Shown: piece by piece, positions 37,803 to 48,517 of the stretch
How positions within the stretch are numbered: position 1 is the first letter of the stretch
Layout of the letters: the number at the start of each line of letters is the position of its first letter
Origin: Phycisphaerales bacterium
GTDB lineage: Bacteria > Planctomycetota > Phycisphaerae > Phycisphaerales > SM1A02
Assembly (NCBI GenBank): GCA_009691725.1
Contig: SIAP01000001.1
Location: 96,128-160,127 of the forward strand
Length of the DNA stretch: 64,000 nucleotides
Direction of reading: 5' to 3'
The notes under the pieces: model-generated
The model's input: the letters and a program-made list of their open reading frames with translations, nothing else
Databases searched by the model: none
What the model was told of the DNA's origin: nothing
Translations under genes and position numbers: made by a program

Positions 37803-38477
37803 TCACCGGCCGCGCAGTGCGCTGATCACTTTGGCGTAACTCGAACTCGCGAATATTGCGGAGGCAGATACAAGAGTGTCGCACCCTGCCTCGACGCATG
37901 ACTTCGCGTTCGATGGCGTGACTCCTCCATCAAGTTGCACCCGCTGACTCTTCGATATCCGCGCCCGAACTGCACGCACCTTTGGCAATGCAGAGCGCAA
38001 GAACTTCTGCCCGCTGAATCCTGGGTGCACACTCATGACAAGGAAGAGATCTGCGATCGAGAAGAGCGATTCCATTCTTCGCCAAGGTGTTTCTGGTTTG
38101 ATTGCAATCCCGGCAGTCGCCCCTCTGGCTTGAATCCTCCGAATCAACGACGTGGGAGTGCGCACGGTCTCCACATGAAATGTGATGTTGTTCGCTCCAG
38201 CATCGAGAAATGGTTCGACGAATTGTGCCGGATCGGTCACCATCAGATGCACGTCAATCCATGCGGCGGGAAGGGTTCGACGAACGGCGGAGCACACCGC
38301 GGGACCCATCGAAAGATTGGGGACGAAGTGCCCGTCCATGACATCGACATGAATGAAATCGCAGCCAGCTCTCGTGACAGCCTTGAGTTCACCGCCGAGA
38401 TTCGAGAAGTCGGCAGAGAGAATGCTTGGACCGACGAGAGGTCGCTGAATCTCGCCATGAAAGAGTGTTGCAGTCAC
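37803..38477 (-). CDS. rpe: Ribulose-phosphate 3-epimerase
   Basis: GPSILSADFSNLGGELKAV, FIHVDVMDGHFVPNLSMGP, DVHLMV, MSVHPGFSGQKFL, LDGGVTPSNAKSCVEAGCDTLVSASAIF. Confidence 0.96.
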   Translation of the reverse strand: MTATLFHGEIQRPLVGPSILSADFSNLGGELKAVTRAGCDFIHVDVMDGHFVPNLSMGPAVCSAVRRTLPAAWIDVHLMVTDPAQFVEPFLDAGANNITFHVETVRTPTSLIRRIQARGATAGIAIKPETPWRRMESLFSIADLFLVMSVHPGFSGQKFLRSALPKVRAVRARISKSQRVQLDGGVTPSNAKSCVEAGCDTLVSASAIFASSSYAKVISALRGR

Positions 38478-38502
38478 CAGAGTCTTACTCGTGGATGCGC
38501 AG

Positions 38503-39603
38503 TCAAGGCGTGTGCGCTGGAACGGTTGCAGGCGTCGTGCTCGGCGCCGATGGTGCCATCGCAGTCGCTGGAAGGACGCCCTTGACGCCGCGCTTCAGCG
38601 CGAGTTCGTATGCGTCGAGTGTCGGCTTGAATGAAGCCTTCTGACTTGGTTCCGCCAAACGAATCGCCTTCTTTTGCGCCTCCACTGCCTTGGCGAATTC
38701 GCCGCGCGCGTAGAACACCGAAGCAAGCGTTGAGTTGGCACTTGGATCGCTCTTGGAAGATGCCTCCAGCATCACCTGTGCTGCGGTGAGCGCGAGGTCG
38801 TTGTCATACGAACGCATTCGAGGGTCAGAGGAGAGGGTAATCGCAAGATCAGAGAGCGCGCTCAAATCTTTTGCGTCGACGAACGCCAAGATCATCGCCT
38901 GCGCGTAGAGCTTCGAAGCGGCGATGTTCTTTTCCTCGTTGACGATGACGCGGTACCTCTCCAGTGCGACATCTGTGAAGACTTCGGGTCCCATCGCGAT
39001 CACTTCGTCGTACTGACGGTACCCGTCTTGGAAATTCTTCAGTTTGATCGCACGACGAGCCGCCTCAAGCAGAGGCTGCGCCTTGGCACTGAGCACTGGG
39101 TCATATCGACCAGCGAGCGAGAGTTTGACGGCGCGCGTGAACTCATCAGACATCGGATGACCGATGAAGACGATCTTTCCATCTTGACCGATCACAAATG
39201 CGCATGGGATTCCATTCTGTCCTGAGGCTCCCATGAAGGCTGCATTGATCAACTTGTCTGGATCGATCGCAACGGCGTAGGACATCTGCGCTCCAAGTTT
39301 GCGTATAAATGGTTCGACCTTCGCGCGGGCTTCATCACTCACGCCAATGACATCAAGACCCTTTCCGCATTGCGCTTGATACAACTCATTCAGGTGTGGG
39401 ATCGACTGTCGGCAGGGACCGCACCATGTCGCCCAGAATTCCACCACTCGTACTTTGGCTGACGGACTTGGTTCACCTTGGACAAACTCGAGTCCGTCGA
39501 TGGATGGCGCAACTGAACCAACCGCCAACTTCGGCGTGGCGTCCTGCACTGGCGCCATCGCAAGTGCGGCGAGAATGGAGATTGCAAGGATGGTGCTTCG
39601 CAT
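38503..39603 (-). CDS. TlpA-like thioredoxin-domain protein
   Basis: Signal peptide; VVEFWATWCGPCRQSIPHLNELY. Confidence 0.88.
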   Translation of the reverse strand: MRSTILAISILAALAMAPVQDATPKLAVGSVAPSIDGLEFVQGEPSPSAKVRVVEFWATWCGPCRQSIPHLNELYQAQCGKGLDVIGVSDEARAKVEPFIRKLGAQMSYAVAIDPDKLINAAFMGASGQNGIPCAFVIGQDGKIVFIGHPMSDEFTRAVKLSLAGRYDPVLSAKAQPLLEAARRAIKLKNFQDGYRQYDEVIAMGPEVFTDVALERYRVIVNEEKNIAASKLYAQAMILAFVDAKDLSALSDLAITLSSDPRMRSYDNDLALTAAQVMLEASSKSDPSANSTLASVFYARGEFAKAVEAQKKAIRLAEPSQKASFKPTLDAYELALKRGVKGVLPATAMAPSAPSTTPATVPAHTP

Positions 39604-39611
39604 GGTGTTTT

Positions 39612-40859
39612 TTACTTTCTTGGTTCACTATAGCGCAGAGACACCGGGCAATCGAGAGCGGCGAGGCATGCGAACTCCTTCCCTTCCAACATCTCCAGAG
39701 AGGCACCTCCGCCGGTCGAGATGTGACTGAATCGAGCCGACTGCTCGGCGAGTTCGACCACGGCTGCCGTGTCCCCTCCACCTGCGATGCTGATCGCACC
39801 AGCCTCGGTCGCGCTCACGATGGCTGTTGCCAACGCGAAACTCCCCGTATGGAATGGCGTGGTCTCGAACGCTCCCACCGGTCCATTCCAGAGGATGGTT
39901 TTTGCCGCCGCAAGGATCCGCGCAAAGCGTGCGACCGTCTGTGGACCGATGTCGAGTCCCATGAGCCCGTCAGGGATTGCCGCATCAATGCGGCTCGTCG
40001 GAGTGCCCACCTTGAGTGCTTCTGCGCACACATGGTCGATCGGAAGTTCGATCTGCGTGCGACTCTCCGCAGCAAGTTTCAGAATCGCACGCGCTTCGTC
40101 AAGCATCCCGTCCTGAACGAGACTCTTCCCAACTGCGATTCCCTGGGCCTTCAAGAATGTGTACGCCATCGCCCCCCCAACCAGAATCGTGTCGACCCTG
40201 CCGCAGAGGTTTCGAAGCGCAGTCAATTTGTCAGAGACTTTCGCTCCGCCGATGATTGCAACGAATGGATGAGTTGGCGCGTCGAGCACTCCCTTGAGAT
40301 AGCGAATCTCTCGCTCGAGCAGTCTGCCCGCGACGCAGGGCTTTCCCTGTGCACGAAACGCTCTCGGGAGCGCGAGCATTGACGCATCACCTCGGTGCGA
40401 TGCGCCAAAGGCATCGTTGCAATAAATGTCAGTGAACTCCACCAAGATCGACGCCAGCGCAGGATCTCCCTTTTTCTCCCCCTTCTCAAAGCGCAGGTTC
40501 TCGAGGAGGATCGCACCTCCGGGCGTGAGCGCACGGCACGCATCCGCGGCGGAGTCATCAGTGCAGCGTGGACCAACAAGTTTCAGCGAGTTCAGTTGTG
40601 GCGAGAGTTCCCGCAATCGAGCGGCAACCGGAGCAACACTGAACTCGCCCTCGAAGCCAACTCCTGCAGGTCGACCTAGGTGCGTGGCAAGGACGACGCT
40701 CCCGCCGCGAGCCAGAATCGACTCAATCGTCGGGATCGTCATCCGAATTCGACGATCGTCCGTGATTCGACCAGCCGCATCCTGTGGAACATTGAAATCG
40801 CAGCGCACAAAGACACGGCGGCCCGCAACATCAACCTGATCAATCGTGATTGGCATCAT
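39612..40859 (-). CDS. pgk: Phosphoglycerate kinase
   Basis: VRCDFNVPQDAAGRITDDRRI, LATHLGRPAG, IIGGAKVSDKL, LWNGPVGAFETTPFHTG, IAGGGDTAAVVE. Confidence 0.97.
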   Translation of the reverse strand: MMPITIDQVDVAGRRVFVRCDFNVPQDAAGRITDDRRIRMTIPTIESILARGGSVVLATHLGRPAGVGFEGEFSVAPVAARLRELSPQLNSLKLVGPRCTDDSAADACRALTPGGAILLENLRFEKGEKKGDPALASILVEFTDIYCNDAFGASHRGDASMLALPRAFRAQGKPCVAGRLLEREIRYLKGVLDAPTHPFVAIIGGAKVSDKLTALRNLCGRVDTILVGGAMAYTFLKAQGIAVGKSLVQDGMLDEARAILKLAAESRTQIELPIDHVCAEALKVGTPTSRIDAAIPDGLMGLDIGPQTVARFARILAAAKTILWNGPVGAFETTPFHTGSFALATAIVSATEAGAISIAGGGDTAAVVELAEQSARFSHISTGGGASLEMLEGKEFACLAALDCPVSLRYSEPRK

Positions 40860-41826
40860 GGCGAAGAAGGTACAACTCGATGGCTCAATGGCGCTCCCCG
40901 CAGTCATCGTCATTCTTGGTCCGACTGCAAGTGGCAAGAGCGCAGTTGCCGCCGAGATTGCAGCGTGCGCCGAGCATCAGTGCGAGATCGTCAGCGCGGA
41001 TTCGATGCAGATCTACCAGGGGATGAACATCGGCACCGCCAAACCATCGTGCGAAGAACAGGCTCGGATTCCGCATCATCTCATCGATATCACAAGCCCC
41101 TACGAAGATGGGTTTACGGTCGATCGTTGGCTCGATGGTGCGCATGAGGCAATCGCTTCGATCGGCATGAGGGGGAAATCTGCGATCGTCGTCGGCGGGA
41201 CGAACCTGTACGTGCAAGCGCTGCTCTGCGGGCTGTTCGATGGACCCGCAGCCAACGAATCGCTGCGCGCCGAGCTGCGCACGCTCACACTGACCGACTT
41301 GCGAGCACGACTCGAGAGCGTCGATCCACAGTCTGCACAGCGCATTCATCACAATGATCAGCGTCGCATGATTCGTGCGATCGAAGTGACCCTAGCGACG
41401 GGCATCGCGATGAGCCTTCACCAAACTCAGTGGAGTGCGCGTGGACCCACTTTGCCCGATGGTTGGGCGTGCGTTGGGCTGCTCCCCAACCCCCCATCCA
41501 ATGCGCGCGCCATCAATCAGCGCGCCAAGTCGATGATGGAGCATGGTTTCCTCGGCGAGGTCACTCATCTGCTTGCGCGAGGACCGCTGGCATCGCAGGC
41601 GGCCGAAGCTGTGGGATACCGCGAACTTTCGCAACATCTGAGCGGCGATCTCAGTCTTGACGATGCGATCGAGCAGATCAAGATCCGGACGCGAAAGCTC
41701 GCCCGTCACCAACGCACCTGGCTCAAGCGATTTCGCCACCTCGAGAGATCTGCGTGGTCGACGGCGCCCTGCGAGGAGAAATCTTCGGGCGAGTTTTGGC
41801 GGGCGGTTCTCGGACCTGCGAAATGA
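40858..41826 (+). CDS. miaA: tRNA dimethylallyltransferase
   Basis: VIVILGPTASGKSAVAAEIA, SADSMQIYQGMNIGTAKPS, VGGTNLYVQALLCGLFDGP; alternative start 40888. Confidence 0.95.
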   Translation: MAKKVQLDGSMALPAVIVILGPTASGKSAVAAEIAACAEHQCEIVSADSMQIYQGMNIGTAKPSCEEQARIPHHLIDITSPYEDGFTVDRWLDGAHEAIASIGMRGKSAIVVGGTNLYVQALLCGLFDGPAANESLRAELRTLTLTDLRARLESVDPQSAQRIHHNDQRRMIRAIEVTLATGIAMSLHQTQWSARGPTLPDGWACVGLLPNPPSNARAINQRAKSMMEHGFLGEVTHLLARGPLASQAAEAVGYRELSQHLSGDLSLDDAIEQIKIRTRKLARHQRTWLKRFRHLERSAWSTAPCEEKSSGEFWRAVLGPAK

Positions 41827-41962
41827 AATTCGATGGGGTTTCAATGGGCATTCCAGGGGAAATAGTTGCAAAACTTCGGTCGTGACTCCTGTTGGTGAGA
41901 AGATCTTGCCGATGGGCACGCACTTGACAATGTGCAAACTCAACTCATGATCTCCCGCGCTG

Positions 41963-44740
41963 ATGGCAAAGAAATCGAAAACGACTCCCACAACGGCACC
42001 AGTTTCGAAGTCCAAGAAACGACCTTCGACGAAGCCCCGTGCGGCTGCCAAGGATCGTGCAGCGTCTGGAAACGAAGTCGATGGCTCCTACCAACTAGTG
42101 ATTGTTGAGAGTCCTGCCAAAGCCAAGACGATCGAGAAATACCTGGGTAGCGGCTTCGTGGTGCGGGCGAGTGTTGGACATATTCGAGACCTTCCCCCTC
42201 GAGCTCCCAAGGGTGTGAAGCAACCAGTTCCGGGAGTTGATCTTGACACATTTGAACCCACCTATGTCGTGGATGATCGCAAACTCAAGACGGTCAGCGA
42301 ACTGAAACGACTGGCGAAATCAGCAAGCCAGATTTGGTTCGCCACCGATCTTGACCGAGAGGGAGAAGCGATCGCCTGGCATCTCACGGTCCTCCTTGGA
42401 GTTGCACCCGAGAAGGCCAATCGCGTCGTCTTTGACTCGGTCACGAAGTCGGATGTTTCCGACGCATTCGCACATCCCAGACCGATCAACATGGATCGGG
42501 TCGACGCACAGCAAGCGCGGCGGATTCTCGATCGAGTCGTGGGCTACCTCGTGTCTCCTGTGCTCTGGAAGAAGGTTGCCGGAGGGCTCAGTGCTGGACG
42601 AGTCCAGAGTCCAGCGACGAGGCTGATCGTGAATCGCGAACGGGAGATTGCAGCATTCACGCCTGACGAATCCTGGTCGATGAGTGCCGAGATGGCACTC
42701 GATCCAGAGAGTGCGAAACGACTCGAAACTGCGTGGATCTCGTTCTGCGCCCAGAAGGACGAGCGCGGTCGAGGACCGCTCGTGAGGGAACGAATGTCGT
42801 GGCTCGCCGATCACAAGGGTCTCGAGTGCGAACTCGTGGAAGTTGCGGGCGTACCTGTGAAGATTGAAGCGAACAAGGACGCAGCAGACGACCTCACGCT
42901 TGGGGTGCTTGTTGCTGCACAAGCTGCAGGAATCCTCGATCCGCACGTGCAGCGGGTCACCGACCCAGAGGCGCGAGGTCGAGGAAAGAACAAGGCCACC
43001 ATTGTCGGTCGGATCGATCCTGCAGCGCGATATGCCGTCGCATCGATCGACACAACGCGCACAAGATCCAAGCCATATCCCCCGTTTATCACGAGCACGT
43101 TGCAACAGGCAGCATCTGGAAAACTGAGCTTCGCTGCAGACCGCACCATGCGAGTTGCGCAACAGTTGTATGAAGGAATCGACATCCCAGGCGAAGGTCG
43201 CGTCGGTCTCATTTCGTACATGCGAACGGATAGCACGCACCTCTCCGACGAAGCCCTCTCACGAGCGCGAGCCTTCATCGGCTCGCACTACGGACAGAAC
43301 TATCTGCCGCCCGCAGCGCGCATCTATTCGAAGACTGCCATCGGCGCACAGGAGGCGCATGAAGCGATTCGACCAACTGATCCAGCGCGTACCCCCGAGT
43401 CGCTCTCTGGTTCTCTCACGGAAGAGCAGCAGAAGCTCTACTCGTTGATCTGGCGCTCATTCATTGCCTGTCAAATGGTTGATGCGCAATGGGATTCCAC
43501 TGCGATCCGACTTGTGCGCAGCGACAAGCCAACCGGCGCCACATTCAAGGCCAATGGTCGAGTGCTTGTCTTTGATGGTTGCTATCGAGCTTCTGGGATC
43601 CCCACATCCGACAGCGAACAAACGCTGCCTCGGGTCGCAGTGGGAGACCTCTCCGCGCCCTTCTCAATCGAACCGCAGCAGAAGTTTTCGAGTCCCCCGC
43701 CGCGATTCAGTGAAGCCACGCTTGTCAAGGCACTTGAGGATGCTGGAATCGGTCGCCCATCGACCTATGCCAGCATCATCCGCACGATTCAGGATCGCGA
43801 GTATGTCGAGCAGGTCGAGCGGCGCTTTCACGCCACGGACCTTGGCATGGCCGTGAACGATTTTCTCGTCGAGGCGTTCCGAGAGAACTTCATCGAGATC
43901 GACTACACGCGGCGAATCGAGGAAGAGTTGGATGAAATCGCTCAAGGGAAAGAGCATTACAAGGACATGCTGCGCGGCTTCGTGAAGGAGCTCAATCCGG
44001 GTCTCGCGAGAGGTTCGAAGATGGAGCATGTCAAGGCAACAACCGTCTCAGCGCCATACGCCTGCCCGACATGCGGCTGGCGAACTGAGTATCGGCTTGG
44101 CAGGCACGGACGCTTTCTTTCCTGTGGCAGTTACCCCGATTGCAAGTACGCAAACCCAGTGAACCGAGAGGGCAAGCCGCTGCTGCCGACCCATCTCGAC
44201 CTCGTCTCTCCAAACGGCGTCGCGATGGTGCAGCGACATGGTCGTTTCGGCGAGTTTCTGGTGGAAGATCTCCCACGACCAGAGAAACCAAAGAAGTCGA
44301 AATCGAAGAAGAAGCCCGATGCGGATGCGGTGGCTGCGCAGCGCGCGTCTGGTCCGCTCATCTTGAATATCGATCGCAAGGGTGGGGTCAAGTTCCCCTC
44401 TCCGCCAGCGTTGCTAACCGATCTGCCATGCACCAAGTGCGCATCGCCGCTCAATCTGCGTGATGGGAAACGCGGCGCATGGCTGGGATGCAGTCGATTT
44501 CCAAAGTGCCGCGGGCGCGAGAGCTTTGCGAAACTTCCAGAGGCTCAGCAAGAGAAACTGCAGCGCGCGCTCGATGCACACATGCGGGGTTTCGTACCGA
44601 TTGTGATGCGCCGTGAAAATGGCGATGTCGTCCCAGAGGGAACGCCAGTTGAACTCTTGATCAAGACCAGCGGCATTCAAACACTCGCACTCCATCCCGA
44701 GTACCTGCGAGAGAGTGCGGAACAAGCCAAGAGTGCGTGA
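41963..44740 (+). CDS. topA: DNA topoisomerase I
   Basis: LVIVESPAKAKTIEKYLG, ATDLDREGEAIAWHL, SAGRVQSPATRLIVNRE, SYMRTDSTHLSDEAL, C-terminal zinc ribbons. Confidence 0.97.
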   Translation: MAKKSKTTPTTAPVSKSKKRPSTKPRAAAKDRAASGNEVDGSYQLVIVESPAKAKTIEKYLGSGFVVRASVGHIRDLPPRAPKGVKQPVPGVDLDTFEPTYVVDDRKLKTVSELKRLAKSASQIWFATDLDREGEAIAWHLTVLLGVAPEKANRVVFDSVTKSDVSDAFAHPRPINMDRVDAQQARRILDRVVGYLVSPVLWKKVAGGLSAGRVQSPATRLIVNREREIAAFTPDESWSMSAEMALDPESAKRLETAWISFCAQKDERGRGPLVRERMSWLADHKGLECELVEVAGVPVKIEANKDAADDLTLGVLVAAQAAGILDPHVQRVTDPEARGRGKNKATIVGRIDPAARYAVASIDTTRTRSKPYPPFITSTLQQAASGKLSFAADRTMRVAQQLYEGIDIPGEGRVGLISYMRTDSTHLSDEALSRARAFIGSHYGQNYLPPAARIYSKTAIGAQEAHEAIRPTDPARTPESLSGSLTEEQQKLYSLIWRSFIACQMVDAQWDSTAIRLVRSDKPTGATFKANGRVLVFDGCYRASGIPTSDSEQTLPRVAVGDLSAPFSIEPQQKFSSPPPRFSEATLVKALEDAGIGRPSTYASIIRTIQDREYVEQVERRFHATDLGMAVNDFLVEAFRENFIEIDYTRRIEEELDEIAQGKEHYKDMLRGFVKELNPGLARGSKMEHVKATTVSAPYACPTCGWRTEYRLGRHGRFLSCGSYPDCKYANPVNREGKPLLPTHLDLVSPNGVAMVQRHGRFGEFLVEDLPRPEKPKKSKSKKKPDADAVAAQRASGPLILNIDRKGGVKFPSPPALLTDLPCTKCASPLNLRDGKRGAWLGCSRFPKCRGRESFAKLPEAQQEKLQRALDAHMRGFVPIVMRRENGDVVPEGTPVELLIKTSGIQTLALHPEYLRESAEQAKSA

Positions 44741-44752
44741 ATCATCGACTGC

Positions 44753-46102
44753 TCAACGATCGGTCGGCGATCGCAGTGCACTCGACCCTCTCCCCGCCTT
44801 CGAGTCGTAGAACAGGGAGAGAGCAGCGAGACAGCCAAGTGCTGCCCACATCGGAATACCAAAGAGTCTCGAATAGTTCATCGATCCCTCCACCGTTGCC
44901 CAGCCGGCCACTTTCCCAGCGATGAAACTCCCCACAATGATCCCGACGCCGATGATGACGAGGTTGTAGAGGCTTTGCGCACTGGCGCGGACATCATCGC
45001 TTGTTTCCTCATCGACAATCATGAAGCTCACGAAGATGAAGCATCCGAAGCACACACCATGCAGAGCGATCGCTGGGATGAGCACGGCGAGTTCGGAAAC
45101 GCCAATCGCTGCTGCAATTGGCGCGGATTGAGCGAAGAGCAACATTCGCAGCGCATAGGCGGCAATCCCGATAGCCAGCAAAGATTTGCGCGACCAGCGC
45201 ACCGCAGCGATTGGGATCAACCCCAGCACAACGATCTCGCTCATCTGCCCAATCGTCATGAGTCCGCCGCCACCCACGCCAAAGATTCCATTCACACATT
45301 TCGTGAAGGCGTCCTCGCCGGCATTGGCCTGATATGCGCCGAGAAACCCAGCTGCATGGACAAAGTAAAACTGATGAATGCACGAGATTGGCACAGCAAG
45401 CAAGAAGAGCATCAGGAGTGGCTGACACCGGATTTCTGAGATCGCCTCAAACGTGGCATTTTTCTTGGCACCGCGCGTTGGAGGTGTCGCTGGGAGAAAA
45501 AAGCAATAGATCCCCATGACGATTCCCAAGACGCCAGAGAGGCGAAATGCGTCAGCCATTCCACTGTATTGCGCCTCGGCGATTTGATCGGCACTACCGA
45601 TTGCTGGGGTGTGACTGTGCAACAGCCATTGGCCCATCGCCAACCCCACTGCGATCCACCCCACCGTTCCCCAGATGCGAACCTTTGCGAAGTCCTTGTC
45701 TCGGTCGATATGGTGAAGGCAGATGGAGTTGGTCAGAGACAGCGTCGGTGAATAGACCAGGCTGTAGACGAAGCTGAACGCCAAGAATGCTCCGAGCGAC
45801 TCGATCGAAGCCAATTGAAAAACGAGCACGCCACCAAGAATGTGGCTGATTCCAAGGAATTTCTCGGTGTTGAAATGCCGATCTGCGATCTGACCTGCAA
45901 TGAACGGCGCGATGACCGCACCAACGGCACCGATCGCGAAGGCGTACCCAATCTCGTCTCCTGAAAACTTGCGCACGTTCGCCAAGTAGGGCCAGAGCAA
46001 TGGAAGCCACGCCCCCCAGATCGCATACTGCAGGAGCATCATCATCGAGAGTCGAGTCCGAACCCATGCTTCAATCGGCGACGGAGGGTTGCGAGTTGTC
46101 AT
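44753..46102 (-). CDS. MFS transporter (nucleoside:H+ symporter-like)
   Basis: RLSMMMLLQYAIWGAWLPLLWPYLANVRKFSGDEIGYAFAIGAVGAVIAPFIAGQIADRHF. Confidence 0.8.
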   Translation of the reverse strand: MTTRNPPSPIEAWVRTRLSMMMLLQYAIWGAWLPLLWPYLANVRKFSGDEIGYAFAIGAVGAVIAPFIAGQIADRHFNTEKFLGISHILGGVLVFQLASIESLGAFLAFSFVYSLVYSPTLSLTNSICLHHIDRDKDFAKVRIWGTVGWIAVGLAMGQWLLHSHTPAIGSADQIAEAQYSGMADAFRLSGVLGIVMGIYCFFLPATPPTRGAKKNATFEAISEIRCQPLLMLFLLAVPISCIHQFYFVHAAGFLGAYQANAGEDAFTKCVNGIFGVGGGGLMTIGQMSEIVVLGLIPIAAVRWSRKSLLAIGIAAYALRMLLFAQSAPIAAAIGVSELAVLIPAIALHGVCFGCFIFVSFMIVDEETSDDVRASAQSLYNLVIIGVGIIVGSFIAGKVAGWATVEGSMNYSRLFGIPMWAALGCLAALSLFYDSKAGRGSSALRSPTDR

Positions 46103-46148
46103 GCGAGAAAGCGTATCGATTCATCGCAGCGGTCGTGCGGTTGCGCCC

Positions 46149-46154
46149 TACAAT
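46149..46154 (+). promoter_or_regulatory. Candidate leaderless -10 TACAAT for ispG
   Basis: Ends 7 nt before ATG 46161. Confidence 0.5.
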
Positions 46155-46160
46155 GGCTCG

Positions 46161-47414
46161 ATGCAACCTCGAAGAAAGACGCGACAGATTCTCGTCGGTG
46201 ATGACCGAACGGGTCGCGTCGCCATTGGCGGTGGCGCTCCGATCGTCGTTCAGACGATGTGCGCTGGATACACATGGGACATCGACGCGTGCGTCGCGGA
46301 GATTCAGCGCTACAAGAAGGCTGGCGCGGAACTTGTCCGAGTGGCAGTACCAGAACGAAAAGACACCGAGGCGCTCAAGTCGATCATTCCGCAGGTCGAC
46401 ATCCCGATCGTTGCCGATGTGCACTTTCACTATCAGCGCGCCCTCGAAGCGATCGAGTCCGGGGTTCACAAGATCCGACTCAATCCTGGCAATATCAATG
46501 ATCGTGATCAGGTGAACTCGGTGATTGATGCGTGCAAGGAGCGAGGGATCCCCATCCGCGTCGGTGTCAATGAAGGCTCAATCATCGAGCGCAAGGACAA
46601 ACAGCGAAGAATGGAAGAACTCGGCAAGTATTTCGCCGATCATCGATCTGGCCACCTGATTGCCTTGATGATCACGAAACTCGAGGAGTACTTGGACATC
46701 TTCGCCGCTCGGGACTTCCACCAAGTTGTCTTGAGCGCCAAGAGTATGGATGCCGCACTGGTCATCGACATCTACACAGAAATCGCAAACCGATTCGACT
46801 ACCCGCTGCATCTGGGTGTGACCCACGCGGGAACAAAAGATTCTGGAGCGATCCGCAGTGTGGTTGCGTTGGGTTCTCTCATCGCCAATGGCATTGGTGA
46901 CACCGTTCGCATTTCTTACGCCAGCGATCACATCGACGAGGTCAAGGATGCGTTTGAAATGCTCTATTGCTTGGGGAAACGCGAACGAAAGGGAGTTGAG
47001 TTGATCGCTTGCCCAACATGCGGACGCATCCAAGTCGATCTCTTCACACTGGTAAAAGAAGTGGAGAAGACACTCATGCCAGAGTTGGATCTGCCGATCA
47101 AAGTCGCGGTGATGGGCTGCATCGTCAATGGTCCAGGTGAGGCGGAGGGGGCGGATGTGGCGGTCTTTGCGGGTGATCGTCGAGGGATCATCTACGTGCA
47201 GGGAGAGCGCGTTGCAAATGTTCCAGAGGAGGAGATTCTTCAGCGGCTTCTGCTGGAGTGCAAGACCTTCGAGGCGCGTGTTCGCGCTGGCGATGCCAAA
47301 CTCGGCGAGAAAAAGGTCTCCATTCTGCCGCCAGACCCCATCGGTGAGCTCGGCAGTGGACATGCCAAGATCGCGGCGGGGTTCGTGGAGCAGGTCACGG
47401 TCGGACGAACCTGA
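46161..47414 (+). CDS. ispG: 4-hydroxy-3-methylbut-2-enyl diphosphate synthase
   Basis: PIVVQTMCAGYTWDIDACVAEI, IVADVHFHYQRALEAIESGVHKIRLNPGNI, LIACPTCGRIQVDL, VMGCIVNGPGEAEGADV. Confidence 0.96.
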   Translation: MQPRRKTRQILVGDDRTGRVAIGGGAPIVVQTMCAGYTWDIDACVAEIQRYKKAGAELVRVAVPERKDTEALKSIIPQVDIPIVADVHFHYQRALEAIESGVHKIRLNPGNINDRDQVNSVIDACKERGIPIRVGVNEGSIIERKDKQRRMEELGKYFADHRSGHLIALMITKLEEYLDIFAARDFHQVVLSAKSMDAALVIDIYTEIANRFDYPLHLGVTHAGTKDSGAIRSVVALGSLIANGIGDTVRISYASDHIDEVKDAFEMLYCLGKRERKGVELIACPTCGRIQVDLFTLVKEVEKTLMPELDLPIKVAVMGCIVNGPGEAEGADVAVFAGDRRGIIYVQGERVANVPEEEILQRLLLECKTFEARVRAGDAKLGEKKVSILPPDPIGELGSGHAKIAAGFVEQVTVGRT

Positions 47415-47432
47415 TTGAACGAGGAAATGCAC

Positions 47433-48506
47433 ATGAATCAACGACGCCAATTCGCTTTCACCATCGTCGAACTTCTCGTGGTGGTGGCAGTCATCGGGAT
47501 CCTCTTGGCGCTCCTCAGTTCTGGTCTGAGCAGCGCGATCGCCAGCGGCAAGAAGACGAAGGAGATGAACAGGCTCAAGCAGGTACTCGTCGCATGGACG
47601 CTCTATTCGGGGCAGTATGAAGACAAGCTCATGCCGGGGTTTATCGATTCCGCTGTGCAACAAGGTCCACAGGGAAGTGCTGCGTGGCAGGTGCGATATC
47701 ACAACAAGGCTGGAAGCGACCTCGCTCCAGAACTCTGCCAGACCTATCCCTGGCGGCTCGCGCCATACCTCGACTACTCCTACGAAACTTTTCTCGGGTA
47801 CCGCGACAGCATCGAAGACAATGTGGACTTCTCGAAGTATGTCGATCCCGAAGTTCCTGTCACGCTGCCTGCGAGTCTGAGTGGTGCGACTGCTTTGGAC
47901 GGTGCTGGAATCGCGATTCAGCCAGCGTTTGGATACAACGCCTATTACCTCGGCGGATGGTGGACAAGCGTTGCGGGAAAGCCAACGGTGACATTTGGAA
48001 CAGGCGGTTACACCGAGGTTGGAACCACGGGAGTGGCGCGTGGTCGTTTGGTTGCCAAGACGCTGGGGAACATTTCTAAACCCTCTGAACTCGTTGTGTT
48101 CACATCAAGCACATTTTTGAATCAAAGTTCGGAGCCCTATTCCAAATTCAACGACTGGACTCCCGGCGCTGCGTGGGCAGTCCCACCCAGACTTGGACCC
48201 GACGCGATCTGGGGCTTCGGTGGAGTCACGTTGCAAGGGGTCGATCTCGTTTCTGCGACGATCGTTGATGACATCCTCGCCGCGTTTTCACCACACGCAT
48301 CCCTTGCACCCCTGACGGCACCGATGGGTGAGGTCGGAAAATTGATGGTGTTCAAGGATCAATCGATCCCCATTTCACGCTACGGAAAGACACTCCCCGT
48401 TGGTCTCGCTGATGGTGGCGTGAGGTCATCGAGTGCGGATGAATTGAACGACATCCGCGTGTGGGTGCCCTGCGCGAACACGCGTGCGTTTACGCACACC
48501 CCTTGA
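47433..48506 (+). CDS. Type II-secretion-like pseudopilin (N-terminal methylation motif)
   Basis: RRQFAFTIVELLVVVAVIGILLALLSSGL; C-terminal GLADGGVRSSS. Confidence 0.85.
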   Translation: MNQRRQFAFTIVELLVVVAVIGILLALLSSGLSSAIASGKKTKEMNRLKQVLVAWTLYSGQYEDKLMPGFIDSAVQQGPQGSAAWQVRYHNKAGSDLAPELCQTYPWRLAPYLDYSYETFLGYRDSIEDNVDFSKYVDPEVPVTLPASLSGATALDGAGIAIQPAFGYNAYYLGGWWTSVAGKPTVTFGTGGYTEVGTTGVARGRLVAKTLGNISKPSELVVFTSSTFLNQSSEPYSKFNDWTPGAAWAVPPRLGPDAIWGFGGVTLQGVDLVSATIVDDILAAFSPHASLAPLTAPMGEVGKLMVFKDQSIPISRYGKTLPVGLADGGVRSSSADELNDIRVWVPCANTRAFTHTP

Positions 48507-48517
48507 ATCGTCCCAAC

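Noticed and set aside
39396-40382. 328-aa plus-strand ORF opposite tlpA-like gene and pgk
   Set aside because: Shadow ORF opposite conserved genes
46578-47702. 374-aa minus-strand ORF opposite ispG and pseudopilin
   Set aside because: Antisense to ispG, which carries unambiguous motifs; shadow ORF typical of this base composition
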